A stretch of DNA of 64,000 bases from NCBI RefSeq assembly GCF_009299835.1, contig NZ_VKCZ01000014.1, forward strand, positions 248,001 through 312,000. The letters are read 5' to 3'. Positions within the stretch are counted from its first letter, which is position 1, and the number at the start of each line of letters is the position of its first letter. The translations under genes and the position numbers were made by a program. Shown here one piece after another: positions 1-7,691 of the stretch. Below the pieces are notes generated by a model. That model was not told where the DNA came from and did no database searches. It was given only the letters and a program-made list of their open reading frames with translations. This stretch comes from Microlunatus speluncae (GTDB taxonomy: Bacteria > Actinomycetota > Actinomycetes > Propionibacteriales > Propionibacteriaceae).

Positions 1-32
1 ACCGGCATGTCGATCGCAACCAGGAAACGATC

Positions 33-974
33 ATGAACGCCGCCGGCTACGACACGGTCGTCTTCGATCTTGGTGCGGTGGTGCTCGGGTGGGATCCGGT
101 GCCGGCCTTCGCCACGGTCCTGCCGGCGGCGGAGGTGCCGCCGTTCCTGGAGCAGATCGGCTTCTCGACCTGGAACCACACTCAGGATGCCGGCCGGCCG
201 TTCGACGACGGCGAGGCTGAACTGATCGAGAAGTTCGGTGATCAACATGCCGCGGCGATCCGCGCCTACCGCTCCAACTTCGAGCTGACGCTGACCGGGA
301 TGATCCCGGGCACCGGCGCGGTGATCGCCGAACTGCAGCGGGCCGGGATCCGGCTGGTGGCGCTGACCAACTGGTCGCACGAGACCTTTCCCCATGCCCA
401 GCGGCGGTTCGGGCTGCTCCGGCGGTTCTCCGACATCCTCGTCTCCGGAGCGGAGCGGATGGTCAAGCCCGATCCGGCGATCTTCCGGCTGCTGATCGAG
501 CGGAACGGCCTCGACCCGGCGCGAGCGATCTTCGTCGACGACGTCGAACGCAATGTCACCGGGGCCGAAGCGGTCGGGCTGACCGGGATCCAGTTCACCG
601 ACGCCGACGCGCTGCGGGCCCGGCTGGTCGAGCTCGGCCTGCTCGGGCCGCGTGAGCCGGTCACCGAGCCGGTTTTCCACCTCACCGACGTCGAGACCTG
701 GCGCGCGGCCATGGACGCCGGCGGCTACCTGTGGTCGACCCGCGACGTCGGCTACGACCTGCAGGGGTACGTCCACCTGTCGTTCGCCGGGCAGCTCCCG
801 GCGCTGCGGCAGCGGCTCTACCCGGACCGGGCCGACGCCGAGTTGATCTTGCTGGAGCTGCGGCCCGAGCCGGCCGATCCGCTGGTGGTCGAAGACCTGG
901 ACGCCGAGGAACCGTACCCGCATCTCTATGCGCCGCTGCCGGTCGACCGGGTGCAGGCCAAGCCGCTGTCCTGA
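33..974 (+). CDS. HAD-family hydrolase fused to a DUF952 domain
   Basis: The protein has 313 residues. Residues 1-205 form a YihX-like HAD phosphatase: nucleophile motif FDLG (D12), motif II TNWS (T112), the conserved lysine in KPDP (K145) and the acidic pair VDD (D169/D170). HAD proteins of this class dephosphorylate small sugar or nucleotide phosphates; the substrate cannot be read here. Residues about 211-310 match the DUF952 fold (EPVFHLTD at the start, YVHLSF in the middle), which normally exists as a stand-alone protein of about 110 residues with no known role. The start ATG follows GGAAA at good spacing. It lies just upstream of the glycan locus but is separated from it by its own promoter region, so a shared function is unproven. 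Confidence 0.85.
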   Translation: MNAAGYDTVVFDLGAVVLGWDPVPAFATVLPAAEVPPFLEQIGFSTWNHTQDAGRPFDDGEAELIEKFGDQHAAAIRAYRSNFELTLTGMIPGTGAVIAELQRAGIRLVALTNWSHETFPHAQRRFGLLRRFSDILVSGAERMVKPDPAIFRLLIERNGLDPARAIFVDDVERNVTGAEAVGLTGIQFTDADALRARLVELGLLGPREPVTEPVFHLTDVETWRAAMDAGGYLWSTRDVGYDLQGYVHLSFAGQLPALRQRLYPDRADAELILLELRPEPADPLVVEDLDAEEPYPHLYAPLPVDRVQAKPLS

Positions 975-1029
975 CCCGGGGTTGGCGCGATCGGCGCCGG
1001 GCGTTAACGCTGCGTTCACCCGCGATCCC

Positions 1030-1035
1030 TAGGGT
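1030..1035 (+). promoter_or_regulatory. Minus-10 element TAGGGT before leader ORF and glycosyltransferase
   Basis: TAGGGT lies 6 bases before a GTG at 1042, the geometry of an actinobacterial leaderless promoter. It would drive the short leader ORF and the downstream glycosyltransferase genes. Confidence 0.5.
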
Positions 1036-1041
1036 CCGGCC

Positions 1042-1077
1042 GTGCCGATCGACGCCTATCGCGGAGCCCGTGGATGA
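1042..1077 (+). CDS. Possible 11-codon leader ORF coupled to glycosyltransferase
   Basis: GTG at 1042 opens an 11-residue reading frame (VPIDAYRGARG) that ends at TGA 1075-1077, overlapping the ATG of the next gene at 1074 as ATGA. A leaderless-type minus-10 element sits 6 bases before the GTG. This suggests translational coupling, but a frame this short can also arise by chance. Confidence 0.3.
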   Translation: MPIDAYRGARG

Positions 1078-2357
1078 AAAACGCCCTGTTCATCGCCGCC
1101 TTCGACTCGCAACTGAAATGGTGCGGCCGGATCCGGGACGAGTTCGCCAGCCGCGGCTACGCGTGCCGGGTGGTCGTGCCCGACGTGCGCTCGGCGCTGT
1201 CGGCGCAGCAGATCCGCGATGCCGGATTCGACGGGGTCGACTCGCTGTCCTGGTCCGACCTGCTGGATGTCGCGGTGATCAGCGACGTGGTGGTCTGCGG
1301 ACTGTCCGGGCCGATCACCAAGGGCTTCAGCGTCGAACTGGCCGACCGGCGCAACTCGGCCGGGGTGATCGGACCGGTCTTGATCACCGGCTGGGTCGGC
1401 GTGATCATCGAGAAGATCACCGCCGGCTACCTGGACCGCTGTGCCTCCGACATCGTGGCGGTCAACTCGGTGGCCGATTACGATCACTTCACCGCCGTCG
1501 GCCGCCGGCTCGGTCTGCCGCCGGACAACCTGCTGCTGACCGGACTGCCGTTCCTCAGCCCGCGGCCGCAGCCGCAACGGACCGGCCCGATCAAGCGCGT
1601 GCTGTACGCCGACCAGCCGACCGTGCCCGGCCGCGAGGTCGAACGGCGTTACATGTATCAGAAACTGGTCGACTACGCCGTTGATCATCCGGACCGCGAG
1701 GTGATCTTGAAGCCGCGGCACCGGCCGGGGGAGGACACCTTCCACCGGATGCTCTACCACCCGGAGAACGTGCTGGCCGGCATCGACCAGCCGGCCAACT
1801 TCCGGATCGACTACACGCCGATCGGTGAGGTGCTGGACTCGATCGACCTGATGATCACGATGTCTTCGACCGCCTGCCTGGAGGCCTTGGACCACGGCTG
1901 CCGGGTCGGCCTGGTGCTCGACCTCGGCGTCCACGAGCGATACGGCAACCAGGTCTTCCTGGACAGCGGCCTGCTGCGCACCTTCGATGCTCTCGGCGCC
2001 GATCAGATCGGGACGCCGGAGCCGGACTTCCTGGCCAGCTATTTCCTGGGCCGTGAGACCACGGCGACAGCGATCATGGCCGATCGAACCGACGACCTGC
2101 TGGCCGCCGGCGTCCGCCCGTCGCACGCCGCCTGGGAGACCGACTACCTGCGCAGCGCGGCCGAGTTCCACCACGCCACCTCGGCCGGTCCGGGCGGTCT
2201 TGGCCGATCCGGTCAGCACAGTCTGGCGGCCCTGCGGCGACGGGTGATCCGGCACGGCAGAGTCAAAGGCGTGCTCGCCCAGGCGTCGGTGTCGCTGCTT
2301 CCGCCGATCCTGAACAACTCGCTGCGCGGGTTGATCAAGAACGGGCGACACTCATGA
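1074..2357 (+). CDS. DUF6716-type putative glycosyltransferase
   Basis: The 427-residue protein resembles the DUF6716 family of putative GT-B glycosyltransferases that accompany nonulosonic (sialic-like) acid genes in actinobacteria. It has no signal peptide or membrane span, so it should act in the cytoplasm. Visible marks are a KPRHRPGED segment (K213 onward), similar in place to the HP motif of sialyltransferase-type GT-B enzymes, and SSTACLEAL at about 264-272, a typical nucleotide-sugar side loop. The start ATG overlaps a leader ORF and has GGAG upstream. Its stop overlaps the next methyltransferase by 4 bases (ATGA), so the two are one operon. Donor and acceptor sugars cannot be inferred. 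Confidence 0.7.
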   Translation: MKNALFIAAFDSQLKWCGRIRDEFASRGYACRVVVPDVRSALSAQQIRDAGFDGVDSLSWSDLLDVAVISDVVVCGLSGPITKGFSVELADRRNSAGVIGPVLITGWVGVIIEKITAGYLDRCASDIVAVNSVADYDHFTAVGRRLGLPPDNLLLTGLPFLSPRPQPQRTGPIKRVLYADQPTVPGREVERRYMYQKLVDYAVDHPDREVILKPRHRPGEDTFHRMLYHPENVLAGIDQPANFRIDYTPIGEVLDSIDLMITMSSTACLEALDHGCRVGLVLDLGVHERYGNQVFLDSGLLRTFDALGADQIGTPEPDFLASYFLGRETTATAIMADRTDDLLAAGVRPSHAAWETDYLRSAAEFHHATSAGPGGLGRSGQHSLAALRRRVIRHGRVKGVLAQASVSLLPPILNNSLRGLIKNGRHS

Positions 2358-3181
2358 GCGCTATTAGCGGCTACTCCGACATTCCCGGGTGGTTCTGGTG
2401 GATCGATCGGCAGCTGTTCGCGACGATCCTCGAGGTCCAGGCCGGCTCCGCTCCCGGCGTTCTCGTGGAGCTGGGCACCTATCTCGGCAAGAGTGCGGTG
2501 ATCATCGGCCAGCATCTCCGGCCCAGTGAGCGGTTCGTCGTGCTGGACCTGTTCGGGCGGACCGATCTGCTGACCGACACGGCCGCCGACCGCGCCAACC
2601 GGACCGAGGCCGAACGGTCCTATCCGACGCTGACCCGGCGCACCTTCGAGCAGAACTACCTCGCCCTCCATGATCAACTTCCGGAGATCGTCGAGGCGCC
2701 GAGCACCGCTATCGTCGAAGCCGTCGAGCCCGACACGGTGCGTTTCCTGCACGTCGACGCCTCACACCTCTACGCCTATGTCCGGGAGGACGCCCGCAAC
2801 GCGAAGAGCCTGCTCCGCGGCGACGGGGTCGTGGTCTTCGACGACTGGCGCGGCGAGCACACGCCGGGCGTCACCGCCGCGGTGTTCGAGTCGGTGTTCG
2901 CCGACGGGCTGATCCCGTTCGCGCTGACCCCGACCAAGTTCTATGGCGTCTTCGGTGACCCGGAACCCTATCTGGCCGCCGTCCGCCACCTGATCGACAG
3001 CGACGACCGGGTCTGGGGCGAAGAGCAGGAGATCCTCGGCCGCCCGGTGCCTCGACTCAACCTGATCAAGCAGAAGGAGCAGGCCAAGACGGGCCTGTCG
3101 GACGCAGACATCGACCGGATCAGCGACCGCCTGTTCTCTCGCCTCCAGCCCGCGCTGAACGGCTCTCGCACGGACTCGTAG
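2354..3181 (+). CDS. Class I SAM methyltransferase (Methyltransf_24 type)
   Basis: The protein has 275 residues. A Rossmann SAM-binding motif is seen at VELGTYLGKSAV (38-49), followed by an acidic strand end (VLDLFG, about 73) and FLHVDASHLY, then VVVFDDW (about 155-161), the pattern of Methyltransf_24 enzymes that methylate sugars or small molecules, often in polysaccharide loci. The ATG overlaps the stop of the glycosyltransferase (ATGA), so it is translationally coupled to it; O-methylation of a surface sugar is therefore a reasonable inference, not shown. The last 45 residues are charged and probably disordered. Confidence 0.75.
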   Translation: MSAISGYSDIPGWFWWIDRQLFATILEVQAGSAPGVLVELGTYLGKSAVIIGQHLRPSERFVVLDLFGRTDLLTDTAADRANRTEAERSYPTLTRRTFEQNYLALHDQLPEIVEAPSTAIVEAVEPDTVRFLHVDASHLYAYVREDARNAKSLLRGDGVVVFDDWRGEHTPGVTAAVFESVFADGLIPFALTPTKFYGVFGDPEPYLAAVRHLIDSDDRVWGEEQEILGRPVPRLNLIKQKEQAKTGLSDADIDRISDRLFSRLQPALNGSRTDS

Positions 3182-3999
3182 TGGCACCGGGTCGACCATG
3201 CAATCGTGTCAGCGTGGTTACGTACGACTGGAAGGACGGCGCAGACGCGTACGCACGCTCGTTCGCGCATCTCTGCGCAGGCACGGTGGACGAGATTCTC
3301 CGTCGCATCGGACCGGGCGACTCGGCTCGACGTCTGCTGGATATCGGAACAGGGCCGGGAACAGTGGCAGCCGCCGCCAGAGATAATGGCTACACGGTGA
3401 TCGGCTTGGACAGCGATCCTTCGATGATCGCTCTGGCCTCGCGCAGTCATCCGGGGATCAGCTTCGGCCTCGCCTCGATTCGCAGCCTGCCATGTCGCGA
3501 TCAGATCTTGGATGTCGTCACTGCGAACTTCGTGGTCAATCACACACCAGACCCACGTAGCGCCGTGAGAGAACTGTTTCGAGCTCTCCGCTGCGGTGGG
3601 CGGCTCATAGCAACGATCTGGACTTCGCAGCCCGGACCACTCAACCAGCTCTGGAATCAGGTCATGACACGCGCGGCGGTCACCCCGCCAGCGGGCTCTC
3701 GGCTCCCACCTGAGCATGACTTCGAACGAACTGCAGAGGGCTTCGGCGGAATTCTGGCTGAGGCCGGCTTCGAACAGGTTGAGTGTCAGGAGTTGCACTG
3801 GACCTTCGAGATTCGGCCGGACGATCTCTGGTCCGCCGTAGAAGCAGGAATTGCCGGTATCGGCCAGACCTTCCGCAGTCAGGATGCTGCAGGCCAGGAA
3901 CGGATGCGAGCCGCCTATGGGGAGATCACGGCCACGGTGGTCGGCGACCTCAAGCTGCGGTCGGTCGCTCTGATCGCCTCGGCCGACCGGGTGCGCTAG
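3181..3999 (+). CDS. Class I SAM methyltransferase (Methyltransf_11 type)
   Basis: The protein has 272 residues from the GTG that overlaps the preceding TAG by one base; an in-frame GTG at 3214 (VVTYDWKDG) is an alternative start. Motif I is LLDIGTGPGTVAAAA (about 57-71), then GLDSDPSMI, and NFVVNHTPDPRSAVREL followed by GGRLIATIW, a standard Methyltransf_11 fold. The target is unknown. Base use differs from its neighbours: many A/T-ending codons and clearly lower GC, which suggests recent acquisition. It closes the plus-strand part of the glycan locus and converges on the polysialyltransferase-like gene. Confidence 0.75.
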   Translation: MAPGRPCNRVSVVTYDWKDGADAYARSFAHLCAGTVDEILRRIGPGDSARRLLDIGTGPGTVAAAARDNGYTVIGLDSDPSMIALASRSHPGISFGLASIRSLPCRDQILDVVTANFVVNHTPDPRSAVRELFRALRCGGRLIATIWTSQPGPLNQLWNQVMTRAAVTPPAGSRLPPEHDFERTAEGFGGILAEAGFEQVECQELHWTFEIRPDDLWSAVEAGIAGIGQTFRSQDAAGQERMRAAYGEITATVVGDLKLRSVALIASADRVR

Positions 4000-4061
4000 G
4001 AGCTCGAATCTCGAATCCCATCGCCCGGGCAGAACCGGTGACGGGATCGGACGGGTCTGTG

Positions 4062-4096
4062 CATAGGGCCAACGGGGAAAGAACTCAGGCCCTATG
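4062..4096. terminator. Hairpin between convergent glycan genes
   Basis: CATAGGGCC (4062-4070) pairs with GGCCCTATG (4088-4096) across a 17-base loop. It lies between the convergent methyltransferase and polysialyltransferase-like genes and overlaps the stop codon of the latter. It has no T-run, so activity as a terminator is inferred from position. Confidence 0.45.
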
Positions 4097-5503
4097 TGCC
4101 GAAGCGGGGACCGGGCGTACGGCGCGCAGCATGCTCCGGCGGCCCTGGCCGATCAGCCGGCTGATCCGCGGCCCGAGGATGCGGCCGACGGCCCGGCGGA
4201 GCTTGGATCGGAGGCGGCGCTTCTTCTTGGACAGGCTGGGCAGCCGGCCGGGCAGGTCGAGGATCGTCAGCCGGCGCCGCTTCACGTATCCGCGGACGCT
4301 TTCCCAGTGATCGGACAGCAGCCGTTCGGTGGTCGGCCGCAGGTCGGGGTTCCGGCCGGGCTGCATGCAGTAGCCGACCATCCGGACCAGGTCGTTGATC
4401 GGTACCTCGTCGGGCCCGGACCGGGTGGCACTCACCTGCGCGGGCTGTTCCGCGAGCGAGCCTATTTCCGGCACCAGCGCATCGATCAGTGTCACGGGGA
4501 TGCGATTGCTGTTTTCGTAGGGTCTGACCCGCTCCAAGGCCAGATCGGTCCCGACCCGGGCGGTCGGAAGCCCGTAACAGGTAGCCGCGGTGAGTAGGGC
4601 GGTGGAGAAGCAGCCGACGACCAGACCGATGCTCGGCTGGTCGAACCAGGACTCCACCAGATCGGCGTCGTCGTGGACGGCAAGGTCGGCGCCGAGCCGC
4701 TCCGCCTCGGCGAACAGCGGCGCGGTGAGCTGGTCCGGGGCGCTCGGGTGCGGTTTGAACACCAGGGTGGTGAACCCGGCGGCCACGGCACGGGAGATCA
4801 GTTGCCGCAGCAGATCGATCTCCTCATCCTGGGTGAGGATGTTGAGCGCGGACAGATACTGTCCGAGCAGGACGGCGACTGACCCCTTCGGTGCTGCGGT
4901 CAGCGCCTTCGGCACCTCGACGTCGAGGCCGGTGATCACCTGCCGAAAGGACTCGGCCTCGACAGTCGTCGGCCGCACCTCCCACTCGCGCAGCAGCAAC
5001 GGCGTGACCGTCGGGGCGAGGTCGAGATGGAACAGCCGGTCGATCCGGCAGCCGACCTGGGTGTACAGCCCGACCCGGGTGGGGCTGTAGGACATCAGGC
5101 CATCGGCGTACACGTCGATCGGCGCGTCGGCGAAGATCCGCGCCAGGGTCAGCGCCGGTGCCGCCTGGATGCTCTCAACGATCAGTCGCAGCTCAAGCCC
5201 GTCCAAGCCCCAGCGGCCGGCGATAAGTCGCTGCAACAGAGGAAGATCATTGGCCGTCGGCCGCCATTCCGACGGATGCAGCGGCGAGATCAGCTCGTTG
5301 TAGTCGTAGACCTGATCGAACAGGCCGGTGAGCCGATCGATGCCGGCCGAGCCGAGCAGCCCCGGGGTGGCCTCGGGAGCCGTGGAGTTGTTGGAGATGA
5401 TCAAGATCCGTTGCCCGGCCTCGGCCCAGGCGCCGTCCTTGATCGCGGCGGCCAGGGTTGACAGTCCGAATGCAGTGGACGCGACGAAGAGATGGGTGCT
5501 CAT
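4085..5503 (-). CDS. Polysialyltransferase-like glycosyltransferase (PF07388 type)
   Basis: The 472-residue protein resembles bacterial alpha-2,8-polysialyltransferases (GT-B fold). Motifs of that group are present: an ADG variant of the D/E-D/E-G motif at 133-135, KPHPSAP with the HP motif at 252-253, and a serine motif GCFSTALLTA near 297. These bind the CMP-sialic acid donor in studied enzymes. The C-terminal 75 residues are rich in Arg/Lys (KKKRRLRSK), a possible membrane- or phosphate-binding tail. Its start overlaps the stop of the upstream family 2 glycosyltransferase (ATGA), so the two form a minus-strand operon. With NeuB nearby, transfer of a nonulosonic acid is likely; chain polymerisation is not shown. 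Confidence 0.75.
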   Translation of the reverse strand: MSTHLFVASTAFGLSTLAAAIKDGAWAEAGQRILIISNNSTAPEATPGLLGSAGIDRLTGLFDQVYDYNELISPLHPSEWRPTANDLPLLQRLIAGRWGLDGLELRLIVESIQAAPALTLARIFADAPIDVYADGLMSYSPTRVGLYTQVGCRIDRLFHLDLAPTVTPLLLREWEVRPTTVEAESFRQVITGLDVEVPKALTAAPKGSVAVLLGQYLSALNILTQDEEIDLLRQLISRAVAAGFTTLVFKPHPSAPDQLTAPLFAEAERLGADLAVHDDADLVESWFDQPSIGLVVGCFSTALLTAATCYGLPTARVGTDLALERVRPYENSNRIPVTLIDALVPEIGSLAEQPAQVSATRSGPDEVPINDLVRMVGYCMQPGRNPDLRPTTERLLSDHWESVRGYVKRRRLTILDLPGRLPSLSKKKRRLRSKLRRAVGRILGPRISRLIGQGRRSMLRAVRPVPASAHRA

Positions 5504-6480
5504 GCGGCGAGCACCTCGGTGATCATGGCCTGGCGGCGTGGATCGAGGCCTGAGACGACGTCGGTCAGGTGCCGTCGGGGCAGCCGGTGCAGGGCGGCCA
5601 CCGACCGGGCGTGCAGTTCCGCACCGAGCTCGGGCAGGTAGGTGTCGAGCCGGCCGAGATGATGACAGATCATGCTGCAGTAGCTCCGGATCGCCTTGGG
5701 TAGCAGGCTTTCGGCATCCGGATCGGAGGTCACGTCGGAGATGATCTGGTCGAACGCGGTCAGGAAGTCGAACTGCCGCCGGTCGGAGATCTTGGTCAGG
5801 GACGTGGCCACATCACGCCGGTAGAAGACACCGAGCAGGCCGACCACGGCGAATGACTCGCCCCTCAAATGCAGCCGCCAGTTCCATGGCCGGTCCTCGC
5901 AGGTCTTCAGGTTCTCGTTGAACCGGAGTAGGCCGTTGTCGGCAAGTCGGCGATGGAAGATCCCCGCCCACGCGTTGGGTGCGTCGACCGACGTGGTGCG
6001 GTCGACCGGCAGGATCGCGTCGCGCGGCTTCACCACCGTGCCGCGGTGTGGATGGTTGATCCGGTGCACCGTGCGCTTCTTCCCGACCACGCGCACATGA
6101 TCGGTGCGCAGGAAGTCGCAGCGGCGCTGCTCGATCGCGGCCAGCAGTTCGGGATAGTAGCCGGGCCGAACGAAGTCGTCGCCGTCCAGGAATGTGAGGT
6201 ACTCGGCCTCGCCCGCCTGGTCGATCCCCACATTGCGCGCCGCTGACAGCCCGATGTTGTCCGGACAGTTGATCAAGGACGCACCGGGAATTCGGTCCAG
6301 TTGCCGCTCGATGATCGACTTTGTCGCATCGGTTGAGGCGTCATTGACGAGTAGGAACTCGATCCCGGGCCCGGCGTTGAGCCGCAGGCTCTGCAACATC
6401 GGCCCGACATAGGTCTCGATGTTGTGGCAGGGAATGATGACGCTGAGTCGCGTCGGCCGGTGACCGTCGGCGCGATGCAT
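5500..6480 (-). CDS. Glycosyltransferase family 2
   Basis: The protein has 326 residues from the ATG at 6480; a longer frame continues upstream but adds no family sequence. The GT-A fold is clear: SVIIPCHN (13-20), FLLVNDAST with D47, LSAARNVGID and the metal-binding LDGDD (98-102), then LKTCEDRPWNW, resembling the ED(R/W) motif of inverting GT2 enzymes. It adds a sugar to a growing glycan at the inner membrane face or cytoplasm. It is translationally coupled to the polysialyltransferase-like gene downstream and divergent from neuB, which points to a joint role in a surface polymer or glycolipid. The exact sugar is unknown. Confidence 0.85.
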   Translation of the reverse strand: MHRADGHRPTRLSVIIPCHNIETYVGPMLQSLRLNAGPGIEFLLVNDASTDATKSIIERQLDRIPGASLINCPDNIGLSAARNVGIDQAGEAEYLTFLDGDDFVRPGYYPELLAAIEQRRCDFLRTDHVRVVGKKRTVHRINHPHRGTVVKPRDAILPVDRTTSVDAPNAWAGIFHRRLADNGLLRFNENLKTCEDRPWNWRLHLRGESFAVVGLLGVFYRRDVATSLTKISDRRQFDFLTAFDQIISDVTSDPDAESLLPKAIRSYCSMICHHLGRLDTYLPELGAELHARSVAALHRLPRRHLTDVVSGLDPRRQAMITEVLAA

Positions 6481-6707
6481 CGTCCTCCTCGTGAGGTGGT
6501 GGGGATCCCGAGGCCGTGAGCGGTTCCTGCGACAGCAGGACCTGCGCCCATGGGCGACCATGTTTGGGGAGCCAGGTGAACACACGGCAGCGCCCGGGTG
6601 AACGTCGCCCACCGACTTCCGTGCGATTGGTCGCCCCACCCATCAGATGTCGCGGTTTGTTCGCTCGTCGTTCAGGTCGGCGGTGCGATCTCGCCACATG
6701 CGATTCC

Positions 6708-6713
6708 TAACTT
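6708..6713 (+). promoter_or_regulatory. Leaderless promoter of neuB (TAACTT)
   Basis: TAACTT ends 7 bases before the ATG at 6721, with no ribosome binding site in between. This geometry decides the start in favour of 6721 over the longer frame from 6598. Confidence 0.6.
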
Positions 6714-6720
6714 CGCAGCC

Positions 6721-7659
6721 ATGACAGCCAACCATGAGTTCATCGCGCCGACCAGGTCCATTGGTGATCATCAGGTCGGTACCGATCACCCGGTGTACGT
6801 CACCGGCGAGATCGGCATCAACCACAATGGTGATCTTGAGAACGCCAAGGCCTTGATCGACATCGCCGCCGACGCCGGCTGCGACGCGGTGAAGTTCCAG
6901 AAGCGGACCCCCGAGGTCTGCACGCCGCGGGACCAGTGGCAGATCGAGCGGGACACCCCGTGGGGCCGGATGACCTACATCGACTACCGGCACCGGGTCG
7001 AGTTCGGCGCCGACGAGTACGCGGCGATCGATGCGCACGCCAAGGAGCGCGGGATCCACTGGTTCGCCTCGCCGTGGGACGTCGAGTCGGTCGACTTCCT
7101 GGAGGACTTCGACGTGCCGGCGCACAAGGTCGCTTCCGCGTCGCTGACCGACGACGAGCTGCTGCGGCGACTGCGGTCCACCGGCAAGACGATCATCCTG
7201 TCCACCGGCATGTCGACCCCGAAGCAGATCCGGCACGCGGTCGAGGTGCTCGGCAGTGAGAACATCGTGCTGTTGCACGCCACCAGCACCTACCCGGCCA
7301 AGGCCGAGGAGCTCAACCTGCGGATGATCCACACCCTCCAGTCGGAGTTCCCCAACGTCCCGATCGGCTACTCCGGCCACGAGACCGGCCTGCAGACCAC
7401 GCTGGCCGCGGTCGCGCTCGGCGCCGTGTTCGTCGAGCGGCACATCACCCTCGACCGGGCCATGTGGGGCTCCGACCAGGCCGCCTCGGTCGAGCCGCAG
7501 GGCCTGGTGCGGCTGGTCCGCGACATCCGTACCATCACCGAGTCGCTCGGTGACGGGGTGAAGAAGGTGTACGACGGCGAGCTCGCCGCCATGAAGAAGC
7601 TGCGCCGGGTGCCCGGCGTCCTCGCTTCGCAGGAGTCGCCGCAACTCGTCGACGCCTGA
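6721..7659 (+). CDS. neuB: NeuB-type N-acetylneuraminate/nonulosonate synthase
   Basis: NeuB enzymes condense phosphoenolpyruvate with an N-acetylhexosamine (ManNAc or a derivative) to give a nine-carbon sialic-like acid. The 312-residue protein shows the TIM-barrel marks EIGINHNG (30-37), DAVKFQKR, FASPWD, KVASASLTD, STGMS, HATSTYP, and GYSGHETG followed by ERHITLDRAMWGSDQ. The frame ends about 25 residues after the barrel, so the C-terminal SAF (antifreeze-like) domain found in standard enzymes of about 345 residues is missing. No neuC, neuA or hydrolysing epimerase lies nearby, so the product (Neu5Ac, legionaminate, pseudaminate or another) cannot be set. It is leaderless and divergent from the GT2 gene. 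Confidence 0.88.
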   Translation: MTANHEFIAPTRSIGDHQVGTDHPVYVTGEIGINHNGDLENAKALIDIAADAGCDAVKFQKRTPEVCTPRDQWQIERDTPWGRMTYIDYRHRVEFGADEYAAIDAHAKERGIHWFASPWDVESVDFLEDFDVPAHKVASASLTDDELLRRLRSTGKTIILSTGMSTPKQIRHAVEVLGSENIVLLHATSTYPAKAEELNLRMIHTLQSEFPNVPIGYSGHETGLQTTLAAVALGAVFVERHITLDRAMWGSDQAASVEPQGLVRLVRDIRTITESLGDGVKKVYDGELAAMKKLRRVPGVLASQESPQLVDA

Positions 7660-7691
7660 CGCACGGGACACTGCGGGGTAAGGAAGGTCCG

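Noticed and set aside
1056..2351. 431-residue open frame antisense to the DUF6716 glycosyltransferase
   Set aside because: Composition is Arg/Gly/Val-rich without any domain and it mirrors codon bias of the gene on the other strand.
4000..4030. A tRNA gene after the methyltransferase
   Set aside because: Only a T-loop-like end is seen; no acceptor, D or anticodon arms can be folded upstream. Kept only as a possible scar.
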